From assembly GCA_020284085.1 (NCBI GenBank), contig JACEVL010000098.1, positions 738,665-802,664 on the forward strand: a stretch of 64,000 nt of DNA, read 5' to 3'. This document shows, piece by piece, positions 12,449 through 23,159 of the stretch (position 1 is the first letter of the stretch; every line of letters starts with the position of its first letter). The notes beneath the pieces are model-generated. The model did not search any database. It had not been told where the DNA came from and worked only from the letters and a program-made list of their open reading frames with translations. The translations under genes were made by a program, and so were the position numbers. The DNA comes from Aporrectodea caliginosa (lineage: Eukaryota; Annelida; Clitellata; Crassiclitellata; Lumbricidae).

Positions 12449-13299
12449 TTTCCGTTAACTTCGTCGAGAGACTCCGATGTTCACCTCATGTTATGGCAGT
12501 GACTAAACTGGTTGACAAAATCTATGTTCTGTGCAGACAACAGTTGATAATGGCAAAGTTTGGTCCTGTGATAACTATAGTACGTATCTTTCTGGACCGA
12601 AATCCTTTTAAAGTTTACAGGAACTTCGGGATAACAGAGATTTTATCTTGCCAACATGTTGTATCATGTGATAAGTCAAAATGTCTATACATCTCTGACC
12701 TGGAGAACAGCTGCATTTGGAAGCTAACGGTTGACGACTATCGAGTGACTAAGTGGTTGCCCATCGTAGGTGAACTAATCACTCTGTCAATGTCCAATGA
12801 TGGACGTCCTTTACTACTATTGAGAGTTGATAAGTGGATGAACCAATTAGAAATCTACGGATCTGATGCCAAGATCATTCGAAGTATTTCATTGTCCAGT
12901 GACATAATGTTTCCACGCGATATCATACAGGAATCAAATGGACAATTCATTATAATTCACAAAATGAAAGAGTCATTAAGTGAAACATGGGCGATGAGTA
13001 AACTGAGCAGCGAAGGGCAAATACTTTGCCAATTTGAGCCAAGAGAAAAGATTCAAAAGCTCAATGGTCCATCTAATTTGTTTTTGGATTCAGAGAGCAA
13101 TCGATTGTTTGTGACTCGTAAGGAAAGCTCTGAATTCAGTGTCGTTATGTTTGACCTGGGTTCACTCGAGTGGAAACAAATTCTTCTAAACGCTGAAGTG
13201 CTATCTCGTCATTGCCTACTTCCAATGCATTACGATGAACGCAAGAAACAATTACTTTTGGGAAATTCAGACGAAGTCGCTGTTTATCAGATTCATTAG
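12449..13299 (+). CDS. TRIM copy 2, terminal exon B (propeller-like C-terminal domain)
   Basis: The acceptor TTTTTTCAG ends at 12448. The exon is open for 283 codons and stops at 13297-13299. The domain is built of repeated short strand motifs (YISDLENSCIWKL, LITLSMSNDG, IIQESNGQFIIIHK, LFLDSESNRLFVT, VVMFDLGSLEW), as expected of a beta-propeller such as the NHL domain of TRIM2/3/71 relatives. In such proteins it binds the substrate or RNA. It is intact, but the exon upstream in the same gene carries a nonsense codon, so a full-length product is doubtful. Splicing from another copy's exon A is conceivable but unproven. Confidence 0.75.
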
Positions 13300-13371
13300 G
13301 ACGAGTTTGCCACAGTTTACAGAATGTTATGCACCGGGTGTAGAATTAACAAATAATATATAATGGTTGCG

Positions 13372-13619
13372 TAATTGCAATATTGTATTGTATTGTATTG
13401 TGTTTGAACACTTGTTATAGCGCCCCAACCAGATTTCCCATTCAGAGGCGCTCCCGACTACTGCGCGAACGCTGAATCGGAGTTTCACGCCGAAGCGCAT
13501 GAGCAATTGCGAGTGAAGGACTTGCCCAGGGTCCCTACGCGGCGACGTTGAGGTGGATTCGAACCCGCAACCCTCCAGCTGCAAGGCACCGAACATACCC
13601 CTAAACCACCGCGCCCCAG
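13372..13619 (-). mobile_element. tRNA-derived SINE, family A
   Basis: Read on the minus strand, it begins with a tRNA-like head (A box in GCGGTGGTTTAGGGG, B box GGTTCGAATCC). A body with GGGCAAGTCCTTCAC follows. The 3' tail GGAGCGCCTCTGAATG...GGCGCTATAACAAG ends in (AATAC)n. It is inserted in the 3' flank of TRIM copy 2. Near-identical copies are at 25684-25895, 26000-26204 and 37231-37481. Confidence 0.85.
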
Positions 13620-13798
13620 TTGTATTGTGATGTGTTGTATTGTGTGTTGTATTGTACTCCACGTTTATAATGCGACCGAGCCACCCGCAGTAAAGATCCG
13701 AGAAATTAATCTCTGATAAACCGACCCGACCGGGAAGCGAACCCGGGGCGCCGGTGTGACGAGCAGGCTACCAACCCACTCGGCCACTCAGGATCCTG
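13620..13798 (-). mobile_element. tRNA-derived SINE, family B, abutting SINE A
   Basis: Minus strand: the head has A box GTGGCCGAGTGGG and B box GGGTTCGCTTCCC. The body is GTCGGTTTATCAGAGATT and the tail CGTGGAGTACAATACAA runs straight into the SINE A head. The same B-A junction occurs at 37481-37610, which suggests a dimeric element. Confidence 0.75.
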
Positions 13799-14261
13799 AT
13801 ATATACAGTAAACAAGCTAACGAATTCCTAAAATAATGTCTTGGTATAATAATAGGCTACACTAACTTCCATTATAATTCATTTACTAATCTGACTTAAA
13901 CTGTTTATTTGGGTTTTTATAATGTGATAAAATTAAGCATTATATCTTTTGTGAAAGGCCATTGTCTTGAGTAATAGGCATGCATTCAGAAATCTCACGA
14001 TTAGCGAATTGTCCTAATTAAGCGACAATTTCAATTCCAAACATTTCGAACGCCTAAGCCGATCGTTGAACGCAAAGGTAGCGGGCTAGCGCTCGTGACA
14101 AACTCCGTAGCATTACTTGACTCTGATTCCTAACTCGAATGAAAGACTTTTAGCAACTGAATTCCATCGAATGACAATTAAACATTACACTAAAGAAATG
14201 TTGGGTATTCAGGCTATTAGAAATGAACTCTACAGTCTACAGAATTCATTTTCATGTTTAA
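13799..14261 (+). other. 3' flank of TRIM copy 2, up to the MITE
   Basis: Non-coding. It matches 29920-30475 downstream of copy 4 and breaks exactly at TTAA (14258-14261), where the piggyBac-like sequence starts. Confidence 0.6.
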
Positions 14262-14521
14262 CCCTCGGGCTACCAAGGGGGTTATTACGACCCCCTAGGT
14301 TTTTTGCTTCAAAAACTTGTTCCATGTGGAATAAAATTTTGATAATTTAGTTAGCTGTAGCAGGATCATTTGCGCACATTTTGAGGTAAACATCATTGTG
14401 ATATCTCCCGCCATTCAAAAGTTACACCCGGTATACCCGAGGTACCAGAGGGGGGTTGATACGACCCCCTTAGTTTTTCGTCTATAGCGTACTCATTTTT
14501 CTTCCTGGAAGAGAAACAAAT
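14262..14521 (+). mobile_element. piggyBac-like MITE, right end deleted
   Basis: It starts with CCCTCGGGCTACC immediately after TTAA, as does the complete copy at 51717-52625. Blocks rich in GGGGGG/CCCCC, the phrase TTCAAAAGTTA and CTTCCTGGAAGAGAAACAAA are shared with that copy. The homology stops at about 14521, only some 18 bp before the splice acceptor of TRIM copy 3. The right end and the copy 3 promoter region are missing. Confidence 0.8.
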
Positions 14522-14570
14522 TAATATTTGTCATTACAGAAATAATTGAGAATCCGTGGAATTTCAAACG

Positions 14571-15666
14571 ATGGAACAGATAGACGATATAACGGAATGT
14601 TGCATTTGCGCCGACATGTTTACGGATCCAAGAATGCTGCCATGCATTCACACATTTTGTCTCAAATGTCTTGAAGCAACTAGATCGAAATCAGAGCAGA
14701 ATACAGGAGACGCAATGCCTTGTCCGATCTGTAGGCAACAATTCACCATACCACCAGATGGACTTTGTGGTCTTCGGAAAAACTTCTTCATGGAGAGATT
14801 GATGGAAATAGCGAAGATATCCAAACCACTTAAGATAAAGGTGTCATGTGACGTGTGTCTAGTAAATAAAGATGATGCTGATATTGAAATACCTGATGCT
14901 TCAAAATACTGTGTTGAATGCAGAGAAAAAATGTGTGAGATCTGTTCTGTACAACACAAACGCCAGAAGTTCAGCAGAGATCATCACATTGTGCCTTTTG
15001 GAAGCGAGCTTAAAAATGAATTGGTGAAGACGTTCGAAGCTACATACTGCAACCAACATAATAAGGAAGAGTTGAAGATGTACTGCGCCGACTGCAAGAA
15101 AGTGATTTGTATGATGTGCTTTGCAGAGAATCATCAAATGCACAAATGTTCCGATGTAAAGAAAGTAGCTGATGCTTTTAGGGACGAGATTGGTATCTTC
15201 CAAGCGAAAGTAGTTGAAGGTTCAAAGGAAGGATTGGCACAGGAACTCAAGTTGGAACAGGAGAAAAGAAAGTTCATGGAGGAATCAGAAATCGCAGAAA
15301 CTGCGATAAAAGAAAGAGCAAGCGAACTGAAACAGATAATCGACAAACATGCAAAGGTTCTACTGGATGAACTGGTTCAGATAAAGGCCACACGAATGAA
15401 AGAAACGGAATTGATAAATGAGGAAATTAAAAGATATCTTGCAATAGTTAACAGCTTCAATGCGTACTGCAGTGAAATAAAATCCAGGGGAACTCCTACC
15501 GACATCTGTCGCTCTGTCCATGATTTACGTGCTAGAGCTAATGAATTGCAGGAAGTGAATGTACCGCAGATTAAGCAAGATATTTCTACTGTTAGCGTTT
15601 CCTTTAAACCATCTTCGATGGAAGATATCCTGAAGGTGGAGAATATTGTCGGCAGCCTGCTGGAAG
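14571..15666 (+). CDS. TRIM copy 3, coding exon A: RING, B-box 1, B-box 2, coiled coil (intact)
   Basis: First coding exon of a likely cytoplasmic E3 ubiquitin ligase of about 647 residues. The acceptor CATTACAG ends at 14539. A TGA at 14547-14549 is in frame ahead of the ATG at 14571, which fixes the start and makes any upstream exon untranslated. RING ligands are C10, C13, C25, H27, C30, C33, C51 and C54. B-box 1 is about 93-138 (C93, C96, C114, C117, C122, C125). B-box 2 is 160-191 (C160, H163, C172, C175, C180, C183, H188, H191). A charged coiled coil spans about 195-300. The donor after 15666 is phase 1; if the intron is retained, the frame stops seven codons later. It has one extra Leu codon before the donor compared with the other copies. 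A truncated MITE lies directly upstream in place of the usual promoter. Confidence 0.9.
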
Positions 15667-16773
15667 GTGTACAAAATCACAATCTCTGACTAACAAATTT
15701 TTTGAGCAAGAACTATCTTGCTAACTTAGCTAACTTTGAAATACTACATCTAATTTCATACTTATTATAAGCTTACACACTCCTCCGGTTCTTATTATTG
15801 TGTAAATATTAACGTCTCTTGTTGTCTCTCACAAGTTTTATCGTCCTGTAGGACTACTTCTGCAAGCATTTCATTCAGATTTTTTTTTAAAAAACTCTTA
15901 AGTCGACTATTAAAAATCAATGTTTAAGTGGTGTTTAGTAACCACATAATTATTCTAATTGATTAACTAGTATACTTATTGTTTTATTGGTCAATTTTCA
16001 GCTTCAATTTCTTTTTAGAAAAACCTGCACATTTTCCTGCCGGCGTTGCCATGGGCATTAAATGGAACCCATTTGGGCTCTACATGGGAAAATGGGTCCT
16101 ATATGGGTTCCAAGTTGGCATACTGGCAGGTTAAGCCCAAACTTACAACTTCAAGATTGATCGAATTTTAAAAATAACCACTTGAAATTCCAGCATTACT
16201 TTTGCTGGCTGGTTCAACTCAATTTAATCGGTTTTAATTCAGTTTATTTTACGACTTTATCTGCAGAGCAACATCAGTCTCTCGCAACGCTCAAGACGAA
16301 GAAGGGACAACCAGGTATGCAAGATTCGATCACTATAGTCTTTTGGAACAATTAGAAATTCGATCATTCATTTATTGCCGTATACAAACAAGACTTTTAA
16401 TTCAGCTGTCTATGATCCGGTTTCACTCAGTCGAAAGAGTGGATTCGCGTATCAGTTCAGGACAAGTTGTTTACATAGGCCCTACGCGCCTCTGTCACCG
16501 AGCAGTTTGGCGCTCGTGAATAAGCTGGTGCTCTGCGCTTGTCTTTCGAATGGCGTTTTAGAAGTTTGGAGATTACGATTACAATTTAATCACTTAGGCC
16601 TACTCTTGAAAGTAAACGGAAGATCCTGCGATGCAAAGAACCAGTGATCATGATCTTAGAAATCGTTCACTGCCGGTTCAAAGGCCGAAGTGTAGGGTTT
16701 CTTCTGCCACAACATGGACATTTTAATGATTTATGTGGGCTAAGATAAGGTTTAATCTTTGATTTCTTTTCAG
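15667..16773 (+). other. Intron of TRIM copy 3
   Basis: GT-AG, 1,107 bp. It contains the best preserved version of the shared intronic hairpin, bounded by GGAACCCA and TGGGTTCC (16064-16111). No gene is seen. Confidence 0.7.
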
Positions 16774-17621
16774 TTTCCGTTAACTTCATCGAAAGACTCC
16801 AATGTCCGCATCGTGTTCAGGCGGTGACTAAACTGGTCGACAAAATCTATGTTCTGTGCAGGAAAAAGTTGTCAGTATCTAATGTCGGTCCTAGGATAAT
16901 TATATCTATCTTCATGGACCGAAGTCCTTTTCAGGTTTACAAGAACGTTCAGATAAGTGAGATTTTCTCTTGCCAACATGTTGTATCATGTGACAAGTTA
17001 AAATGTCTATACATCTTTGACCATCAGAACAGATGCCTCTGGAAGCTAACGGTTGACGACTATCAAGTGACTAAATGGTTAGCAATCGAAGGCGAACTAA
17101 TCACTCTGTCAATGTCAAATGATGGACTTCCTTATGTACTACTGACAGATGATAAGCGGATAAGCCGATTGGAAATCTACGGATCTGATGCCAAGATCAT
17201 TCGAAGTATTTCATTGCCCCGTGACATAATGAGTCCACGCCATGTCATACAGGAATCCAATGGACAATTCATTATAATTCACAAAATGAAAGAGTCATTA
17301 AGTGAACCGTGGGCAATGAGTAAACTGAGCAGCGAAGGGCAAATACTTTGCCAATTTCAGCCAAGAGAAAAGATTCAAGAACTCATGAATCCTTCTACTT
17401 TGTTACTGGATTTAGAGAACAATAGATTGTTTATGACTCAAAAGGATACTTTTGAATTCAGTGTCGTTATGTTTGACCTGGGGTCACTCGAGTGGAAACA
17501 AATTCTTCTTGACTTTAAAGTGCTTTCTCCTATTTGGAAACTTTCAGTGCATTACGATGAACGCAAGAATCAATTACTTGTGGGAAAATCAGACGAAGTC
17601 GCTGTTTATCATATTCATTAG
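16774..17621 (+). CDS. TRIM copy 3, terminal exon B (propeller-like C-terminal domain, intact)
   Basis: The acceptor TTCTTTTCAG ends at 16773. Together with exon A the coding length is 1,944 nt, exactly 648 codons with the stop. The exon begins VSVNFIERLQCPH and continues with propeller-type strand repeats (YIFDHQNRCLWKL, LITLSMSNDG, VIQESNGQFIIIHK, LLDLENNRLFMT, VVMFDLGSLEW), ending HIH-stop. NHL-type propellers in TRIM proteins bind targets, and this fold assignment is by pattern only. The poly(A) signal AATAAA is at 17710. With exon A this gives one of two complete genes in the window. Confidence 0.88.
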
Positions 17622-19403
17622 GACGCGTTTGCCACAGTTTACAGAATGTTATGCACCGGGTGTAGAATTATTAAATATAGGCCTATGATGGTTGTATAAG
17701 TGCAAATTAAATAAACTAACAAATTCCTAGAATAATGGCTTAGTGTAATAATACACTAACTTCCATTATCAATCAATTACTAATGTGACTTAAACTGTGC
17801 AATCGTGTTTTTAAAATGCGAAAAAGTAGGCATTGTATCTTTTCTGAAAAGCCATTCTATTGAGTAATAGACCTACATGCACAAATCTCATGGTAAGCAA
17901 ATTGTCCTTATTGAGCGACAATTTCATTTCCAAAAATTTCCAATGCTTAATGCCTATAGTATATTAAGCATTTAAAGTATGCCATCTTGGAACACAAAGC
18001 TGGAGGCTCGTGACACACTCCATAGCATTACTTTACTCCGATTCCTAACTCGAATGCAAGACTTAGCAACTGAATTCCAACGAATGACAATAAAACATTA
18101 CAAATAGTGCAGAGTTTGCTAATGAAATTTTGGGTAGGCCTATTCAGAATATCAGAAATGCACTCTACAGAATTCATTGTTCATGATTTAACAGAATGTC
18201 CAAAATTTATGCTTTCTCAGTTTTGCTTAATACCTAGCTTATATTGAATTGTAATCTGTTAGGGTTAGGGCTTGTTTTGTACTTTGGAGCTTCCCAGACT
18301 TCAAAGTTCTGGATTATATTGCTTTTTTCTTTCGTGCTAAATGTTTTCCTGTATTATAAAGTTAAGAAAATAAACATGGATTTGAAGAGTACGGTCTAGT
18401 ATGATTGCCTAACCAGGTACTTAGTTTTGAATCCTAGTATATGCTTATAGTTAAAACTTATTCATTCAATTCGTGAAGCCAAACATTTGACAGCGAAAGG
18501 TTGGACTATAATTTGCGGTCATTTGTACAGTTTCATATTGTTCACGTATTGCAGCTCAAGTCTGTCAAAGTCCTTGTTTATATTGTTTATCTAGCATTGT
18601 CATAATCTTCCTTTGATTCTATTCCATAGAATCTTGGATGTAGAAAGTATTGTATATTCGTTTAATAGATTTTCCCGATGTCAAACCGCATCAGGTTACA
18701 TTCATTGCTGATAACAGTGAGTTAGTCAATATGCAAACAGCTACCAAACCGAACAATTCGAAGACTATTAAACATACATATTGTAGAAGATTTTCGTGAG
18801 AACATCACTGAAAGTTTGATAGACTGTGTCCATGTATATCGAATAACATCTGGACTATTAGACTTAAACAGCTGTGTAAGTCTGAGTTTTATTTTAAAAT
18901 ATTATTGACTGTACCCAAGTAAATTGAGGATCATTACTCAAAGTCATAGTAATCTATTTCCGAGTAGATCCAAAGACAGTGTGTGGCCGAAGACTGGGCC
19001 CCTCAAGGTCCCTTGTACGAAGAGGGCTTTTAAGTGAGATGAAGAGGAAAGGCTGAAGTTGAATGTTAGAGGTTCGACGAACCCAAGACAAGTTGTCTTG
19101 GGTTGTCTTTGTGTCGAACATATGACATGCATCTATCATTAAGTGCACAACGTAAGACAAACAGTTGATTTCATTGTGGATGTAATAGATGCTGCTCAGA
19201 GCTGTATGTGACCGAAGACATTCTGTAATCTGTTCGTCTGTCCATCTCTCTTTGTAGCTGACTTTCTGTCTATCTCTCTATCAGTCTATCTATTTGTCTG
19301 TCTGTCTTGCTGTGTGTCTGTCTATCTGTCAGGCTGTCTTTCATTCTATGTCTGTCTATCTCTGTCTGTCTATCTGTCTGTCTATCTCTGTCTATCTCTG
19401 TTT
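17622..19403 (+). other. 3' flank of TRIM copy 3 and TCTG/TCTA microsatellite
   Basis: No gene. Up to about 18600 it aligns with the downstream flanks of the other copies. About 19170-19400 aligns with 31000-31150 and includes a TCTG/TCTA simple repeat. About 450 bp near 18640-19140 is absent from the copy 4 flank. Confidence 0.55.
17710..17715 (+). terminator. Poly(A) signal AATAAA of TRIM copy 3
   Basis: AATAAA 89 bp past the stop, at the position matching copy 1. Confidence 0.55.
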
Positions 19404-21509
19404 ATGAGGGCTTGTGAGAATCAGGATGCCAATATGGCTTATGAAATGTTTCTGGAAATTTATAAACTTGCTTACGATAAGGCATTCCCGCTGATTACTA
19501 AACATAATAAATCTAGGAAATATGTTTATAAACAACCATGGATGACTCCCGGAATCCTAAAATCTTGTAAGAAGAAGAATTCTCTTTACTTGAAATTCAT
19601 TAAATCGCCAAATGAGGGGAACAGAATGAAATTTATTGAATATAGAAATAAATTTAAGTCGATTAGGCTCAAGGCTGAGAAGAGCTATTATGAGGCAGAA
19701 TTTTCTAAAATTAATGGTGATCTTAAGCAAACATGGAAACTCATTCGCTCCATGATGCAATTAAATAATGAGGAGGAGCTCATTGAGGAGTTAAAAATTA
19801 ATGGGACTAATGTTAATGATGCGCAATCAATGGCCAATGGACTTAATGACTTTTTCACTAATATTGCCCAGGCGCTTGCTGATAAACTACCTCCTTCTCC
19901 CAGCAATTTTAATAATTATCTTAAGTCTCCCCAGAAAAACTCAATGGGAATCTTATTAACTACCCCTGAGGAAATCTTAGAAATAGGTAGGAATTTCAGT
20001 AAAACTCGCAGTAAAGGGGTTGATGATATAGATCCTTCTCTAGCCGCACCTCACTTAGTTAGAATTGCCAAACCTTTGGCTGACATTATAAATTGCTCTT
20101 TAAGTACTGGAATAGTCCCTGGAGCTATAAAAATTGCTAAAATAGTACCTATATTTAAGAAAGGTGAAAAGGATAACGTCTCCAATTATAGGCCTATCTC
20201 TGTTCTTCCGTACTTCTCGAAATTCTACGAAAAACTTATGTATAATAGACTCTCCAGCTATGTAAAAAACTATAACATTATATACCCCTCCCAACATGGA
20301 TTTCAACAGGGGCACTCCACTTATATGGCGTTAGTCAATATGCAAGATATGATTACTAGGGCCATTGATAATAACGAATACTCGGTGGGGGTCTTCTTTG
20401 ATTTAGCAAAGGCCTTTGATACGGTCGATCATGGTATCCTACTAAAGAAATTAGAATACTATGGAATCAGAGGTACCCAACTAAACTGGTTTGCAAGTTA
20501 TCTTGATAAACGTTCTCAAAGGGTCCTCTGCAATGGTGCATGGTCAGAACTTAATTGGATTAAATATGGTGTCCCTCAAGGATCCAACCTTGGGCCATTA
20601 CTATTCCTTCTTTACATTAATGACTTAGCTAAAACTTCGCCTACCTTGTACTTCATATTATTTGCGGATGATACTAATGTCTTTTACTCCCATGGATCTT
20701 GGATGGAGCTGGTGCGCCTTGTGAATGTGGAACTTGCTAAAATAAATGAATGGTTTGCGGCGAATAAACTTTCATTGAATCTTGATAAAACCAATTACAT
20801 CTTATTCAAGTCTCATAGAAAAACACCACCTAGTGAGAATTTGGGTATAACAATCAAAGATGCTCCTCTTACACAGGTTGAATCAACTAGATTCCTGGGG
20901 GTACATATCGATCAACATCTGACATGGAAAGTGCACATTAATGAGATTTCTAATAAGATTGCTAAGAATGTTGGAATTTTGAGTCGTATTGCTTATCTGT
21001 TGCCTCAATCTGTTAAGTTAAATCTATATTATGCACTCATCTATCCATATCTTAGCTATTGTAATTTGATTTGGGCAATGACCTATCCCTCTAGGTTGAG
21101 AAGATTGGTAATTATACAAAAAAGGGCTGTTAGATTAATTGCTGGTGTTAGAAAATGGGCACATACTGTCCCACTGTTTAGAGAATTGAAAATACTGAAT
21201 ATCGACCAAATTAGGGATTTTCAAATTGGGGAGTTCTTTTTTCGATTGGAGCACGGACTTCTCCCACCGATATTCAAAGATTTCTTGCCCCACGCTTATG
21301 ATATACACTCCCACTATACTAGAAATGCCTCCACTTTCCGTTCTGTTAAGGTTCATTCCAACGCTCGGCTCCATACAATCAAGTCTCAGGGGACACTGAT
21401 ATGGAATGCAATCCCTTCCTATATACTCATGTCTAATAATTTGTTCATCTTTAAAAAAGATTACGTACACACCTTCTTTTATCTGCATAGCATCTTCACA
21501 TTACCGTGA
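19404..21509 (+). CDS. Reverse transcriptase ORF of the truncated LINE
   Basis: An uninterrupted frame of about 701 codons from the first in-frame ATG at 19404, preceded only by microsatellite. It has the canonical RT blocks in order: SKGVDDIDPSLAAPHL, YRPISVLPYFSKFYEKL, HGFQQGHSTYMALV, FFDLAKAFDTVDHGILLKKL with the first catalytic Asp, YGVPQGSNLGPLLFLLYIND, and FADDTNVF with the catalytic Asp pair. FLGVHID follows, then a thumb/C-terminal region with RAVRLIAG. No endonuclease is encoded, so it could not transpose on its own. The lack of stops indicates a recent insertion. The ATG is probably not a natural start. Clade assignment needs a tree. Confidence 0.9.
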   Translation: MRACENQDANMAYEMFLEIYKLAYDKAFPLITKHNKSRKYVYKQPWMTPGILKSCKKKNSLYLKFIKSPNEGNRMKFIEYRNKFKSIRLKAEKSYYEAEFSKINGDLKQTWKLIRSMMQLNNEEELIEELKINGTNVNDAQSMANGLNDFFTNIAQALADKLPPSPSNFNNYLKSPQKNSMGILLTTPEEILEIGRNFSKTRSKGVDDIDPSLAAPHLVRIAKPLADIINCSLSTGIVPGAIKIAKIVPIFKKGEKDNVSNYRPISVLPYFSKFYEKLMYNRLSSYVKNYNIIYPSQHGFQQGHSTYMALVNMQDMITRAIDNNEYSVGVFFDLAKAFDTVDHGILLKKLEYYGIRGTQLNWFASYLDKRSQRVLCNGAWSELNWIKYGVPQGSNLGPLLFLLYINDLAKTSPTLYFILFADDTNVFYSHGSWMELVRLVNVELAKINEWFAANKLSLNLDKTNYILFKSHRKTPPSENLGITIKDAPLTQVESTRFLGVHIDQHLTWKVHINEISNKIAKNVGILSRIAYLLPQSVKLNLYYALIYPYLSYCNLIWAMTYPSRLRRLVIIQKRAVRLIAGVRKWAHTVPLFRELKILNIDQIRDFQIGEFFFRLEHGLLPPIFKDFLPHAYDIHSHYTRNASTFRSVKVHSNARLHTIKSQGTLIWNAIPSYILMSNNLFIFKKDYVHTFFYLHSIFTLP

Positions 21510-21840
21510 ATGGCACAAAGCCGCATTTAGTTAAGTTCTTAGTTAAGATTATAATTAAGTTTTTCTTTTCATGCAATGATTTGATTTAATTAGGCCCTTA
21601 CCATTATATCTCTTTTTCTTTCACAGGCCAATAATGAATTTAGGTTACAGAATACAAAGGCACGGGGACCCTACTTAAGCGGGATCATATCCCTTCTGGG
21701 TTTCCCTTTTGCTACCCTGGTTTCTTTTTCTCTTTATGTCGTTATGTGATATATATTGTTGTTATGTTTTTTCTGAGTTGCAATTAGATATATATTTCTG
21801 TTATGTTTTGGGTTGCAATAAATTGATTTGATTTGATTTG
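19404..21840 (+). mobile_element. 5'-truncated non-LTR retrotransposon (LINE), CR1/Jockey-like
   Basis: The element starts abruptly inside the linker between endonuclease and reverse transcriptase, and the endonuclease domain is missing. It ends with AATAAATTGATTTGA repeated as (TTTGA)n to about 21840. TCTG/TCTA microsatellite lies on both sides. The paralogous site downstream of copy 4 (about 31080-31160) is continuous simple repeat, so the LINE landed in that repeat after the units were duplicated. Target-site duplication cannot be fixed within the repeat. Confidence 0.88.
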
Positions 21841-23159
21841 ATTTGATCTGTCTATATATTATATGTCTTTATGTCTATATGTCGGTCTGGCTGTCTGCCT
21901 ATCTGTCTGTCTGTATATATGTTTGTCTATCTGTCGGTCTATCTCTGTCTGTCTTTTTGTCTGTCTATCTATCTGTCAGCCTAGCAATCTGACCGTTTTT
22001 ATCAATATGTTCGTTTGCGTCTCTAATTCTACAGGTATAGAATATTTGAAATAACAAGACTGCTGAGTAAATAAACACACGGAGATTTGCTTTCAAAGTG
22101 TAACAATGCCACTGAAAGACTTTATTTTATCATGCCAAAAGCGTAGCGACATCTCATTGAAAGTAAAGTCACTGTTGTCGGTTATCATTTTGAACAGTTC
22201 ATGGTAATAATTATTTGAGGTAGGGCCTAATAGTGGCGATGGAAGTTTTCATTGCGTCAACATCATTATTCCAAGAGTTTAACGACATCCAATGGTTGCA
22301 ATGGCCGTTAACGCCGTTAAGAAATTTAATTGTATATCATTTCAGTTTCTTGATATCACATCATTCGTTCCAGGTTGTTATTGGATAATAAGCCTATTGG
22401 TTTGCATGTATAGCCTATTATGTCAAAGGCTTCTGGGTTCATTGTGTTAGCAGAAACAGAATTTCCGTTATTCGGCGGCTCATTAAGACGTCGACGTCTC
22501 TTTGATTTTAGTTTCAATTTAATACTTTTTCTTGGCCCGACAGTCGCCACCTAGAGTCGTTATCAATTCTTAAGTGTCTTATTTATCTCGGCGATCCGTT
22601 AATAATCGAGACTTTGTCTTGAGCCACTTCAGGCGAAGGATCTCTACTTACCTCTATCAATACACCCGTACATTCATTTAAACTTAAATCTCTCTTATCT
22701 CTTTGCCTCCATCCTTTCTCCTATCTCTTCTTCTTGACAACGCATTGTGCATAGAGCAGACTACCATGCGCTCACATGTCGAATTAATTCAACTGAAGTT
22801 TACAGTTTCAGTTTCCTTCCAATTTCAAATTCCTTTGTTTCGCAGAATTTTACTATAAGCTTATCTAGTTAAATCTGGCTCTGAGATGATTATTCTAATC
22901 TTATCAGATCTTTTCTGGTCCAAACCCATCCGAATAAAACCATCACAACACATACTGATTAGACTTGGCACGACCCAACCCAATCTATTCCCAATCTATT
23001 TCCATTATGGTCTATAATTCTTTCTAATAATTATGTTCCATCATGTTCTATTCAGTTAAGAATGAGCAATACGATCGCTGCATAAAAACTTGTACATTTA
23101 CACTAATTATATTCTTCATGTTCTTTTCGGTTTCCATTATGCTCCGTTCTATTTTACCC
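21841..23159 (+). other. Distal 5' flank of TRIM copy 4
   Basis: TCTG/TCTA repeat to about 21990, then sequence homologous to 700-1980. The stretch 22490-22740 matches copy 1 closely, including GACAGTCGCCACCTAGAGTC, but not copy 2. No gene is seen. Confidence 0.6.

Noticed and set aside
3023..15346. Minus-strand frames of 70-123 codons opposite the TRIM exons
   Set aside because: They are antisense shadows repeated in each copy because the exons are paralogous. They lack any domain.
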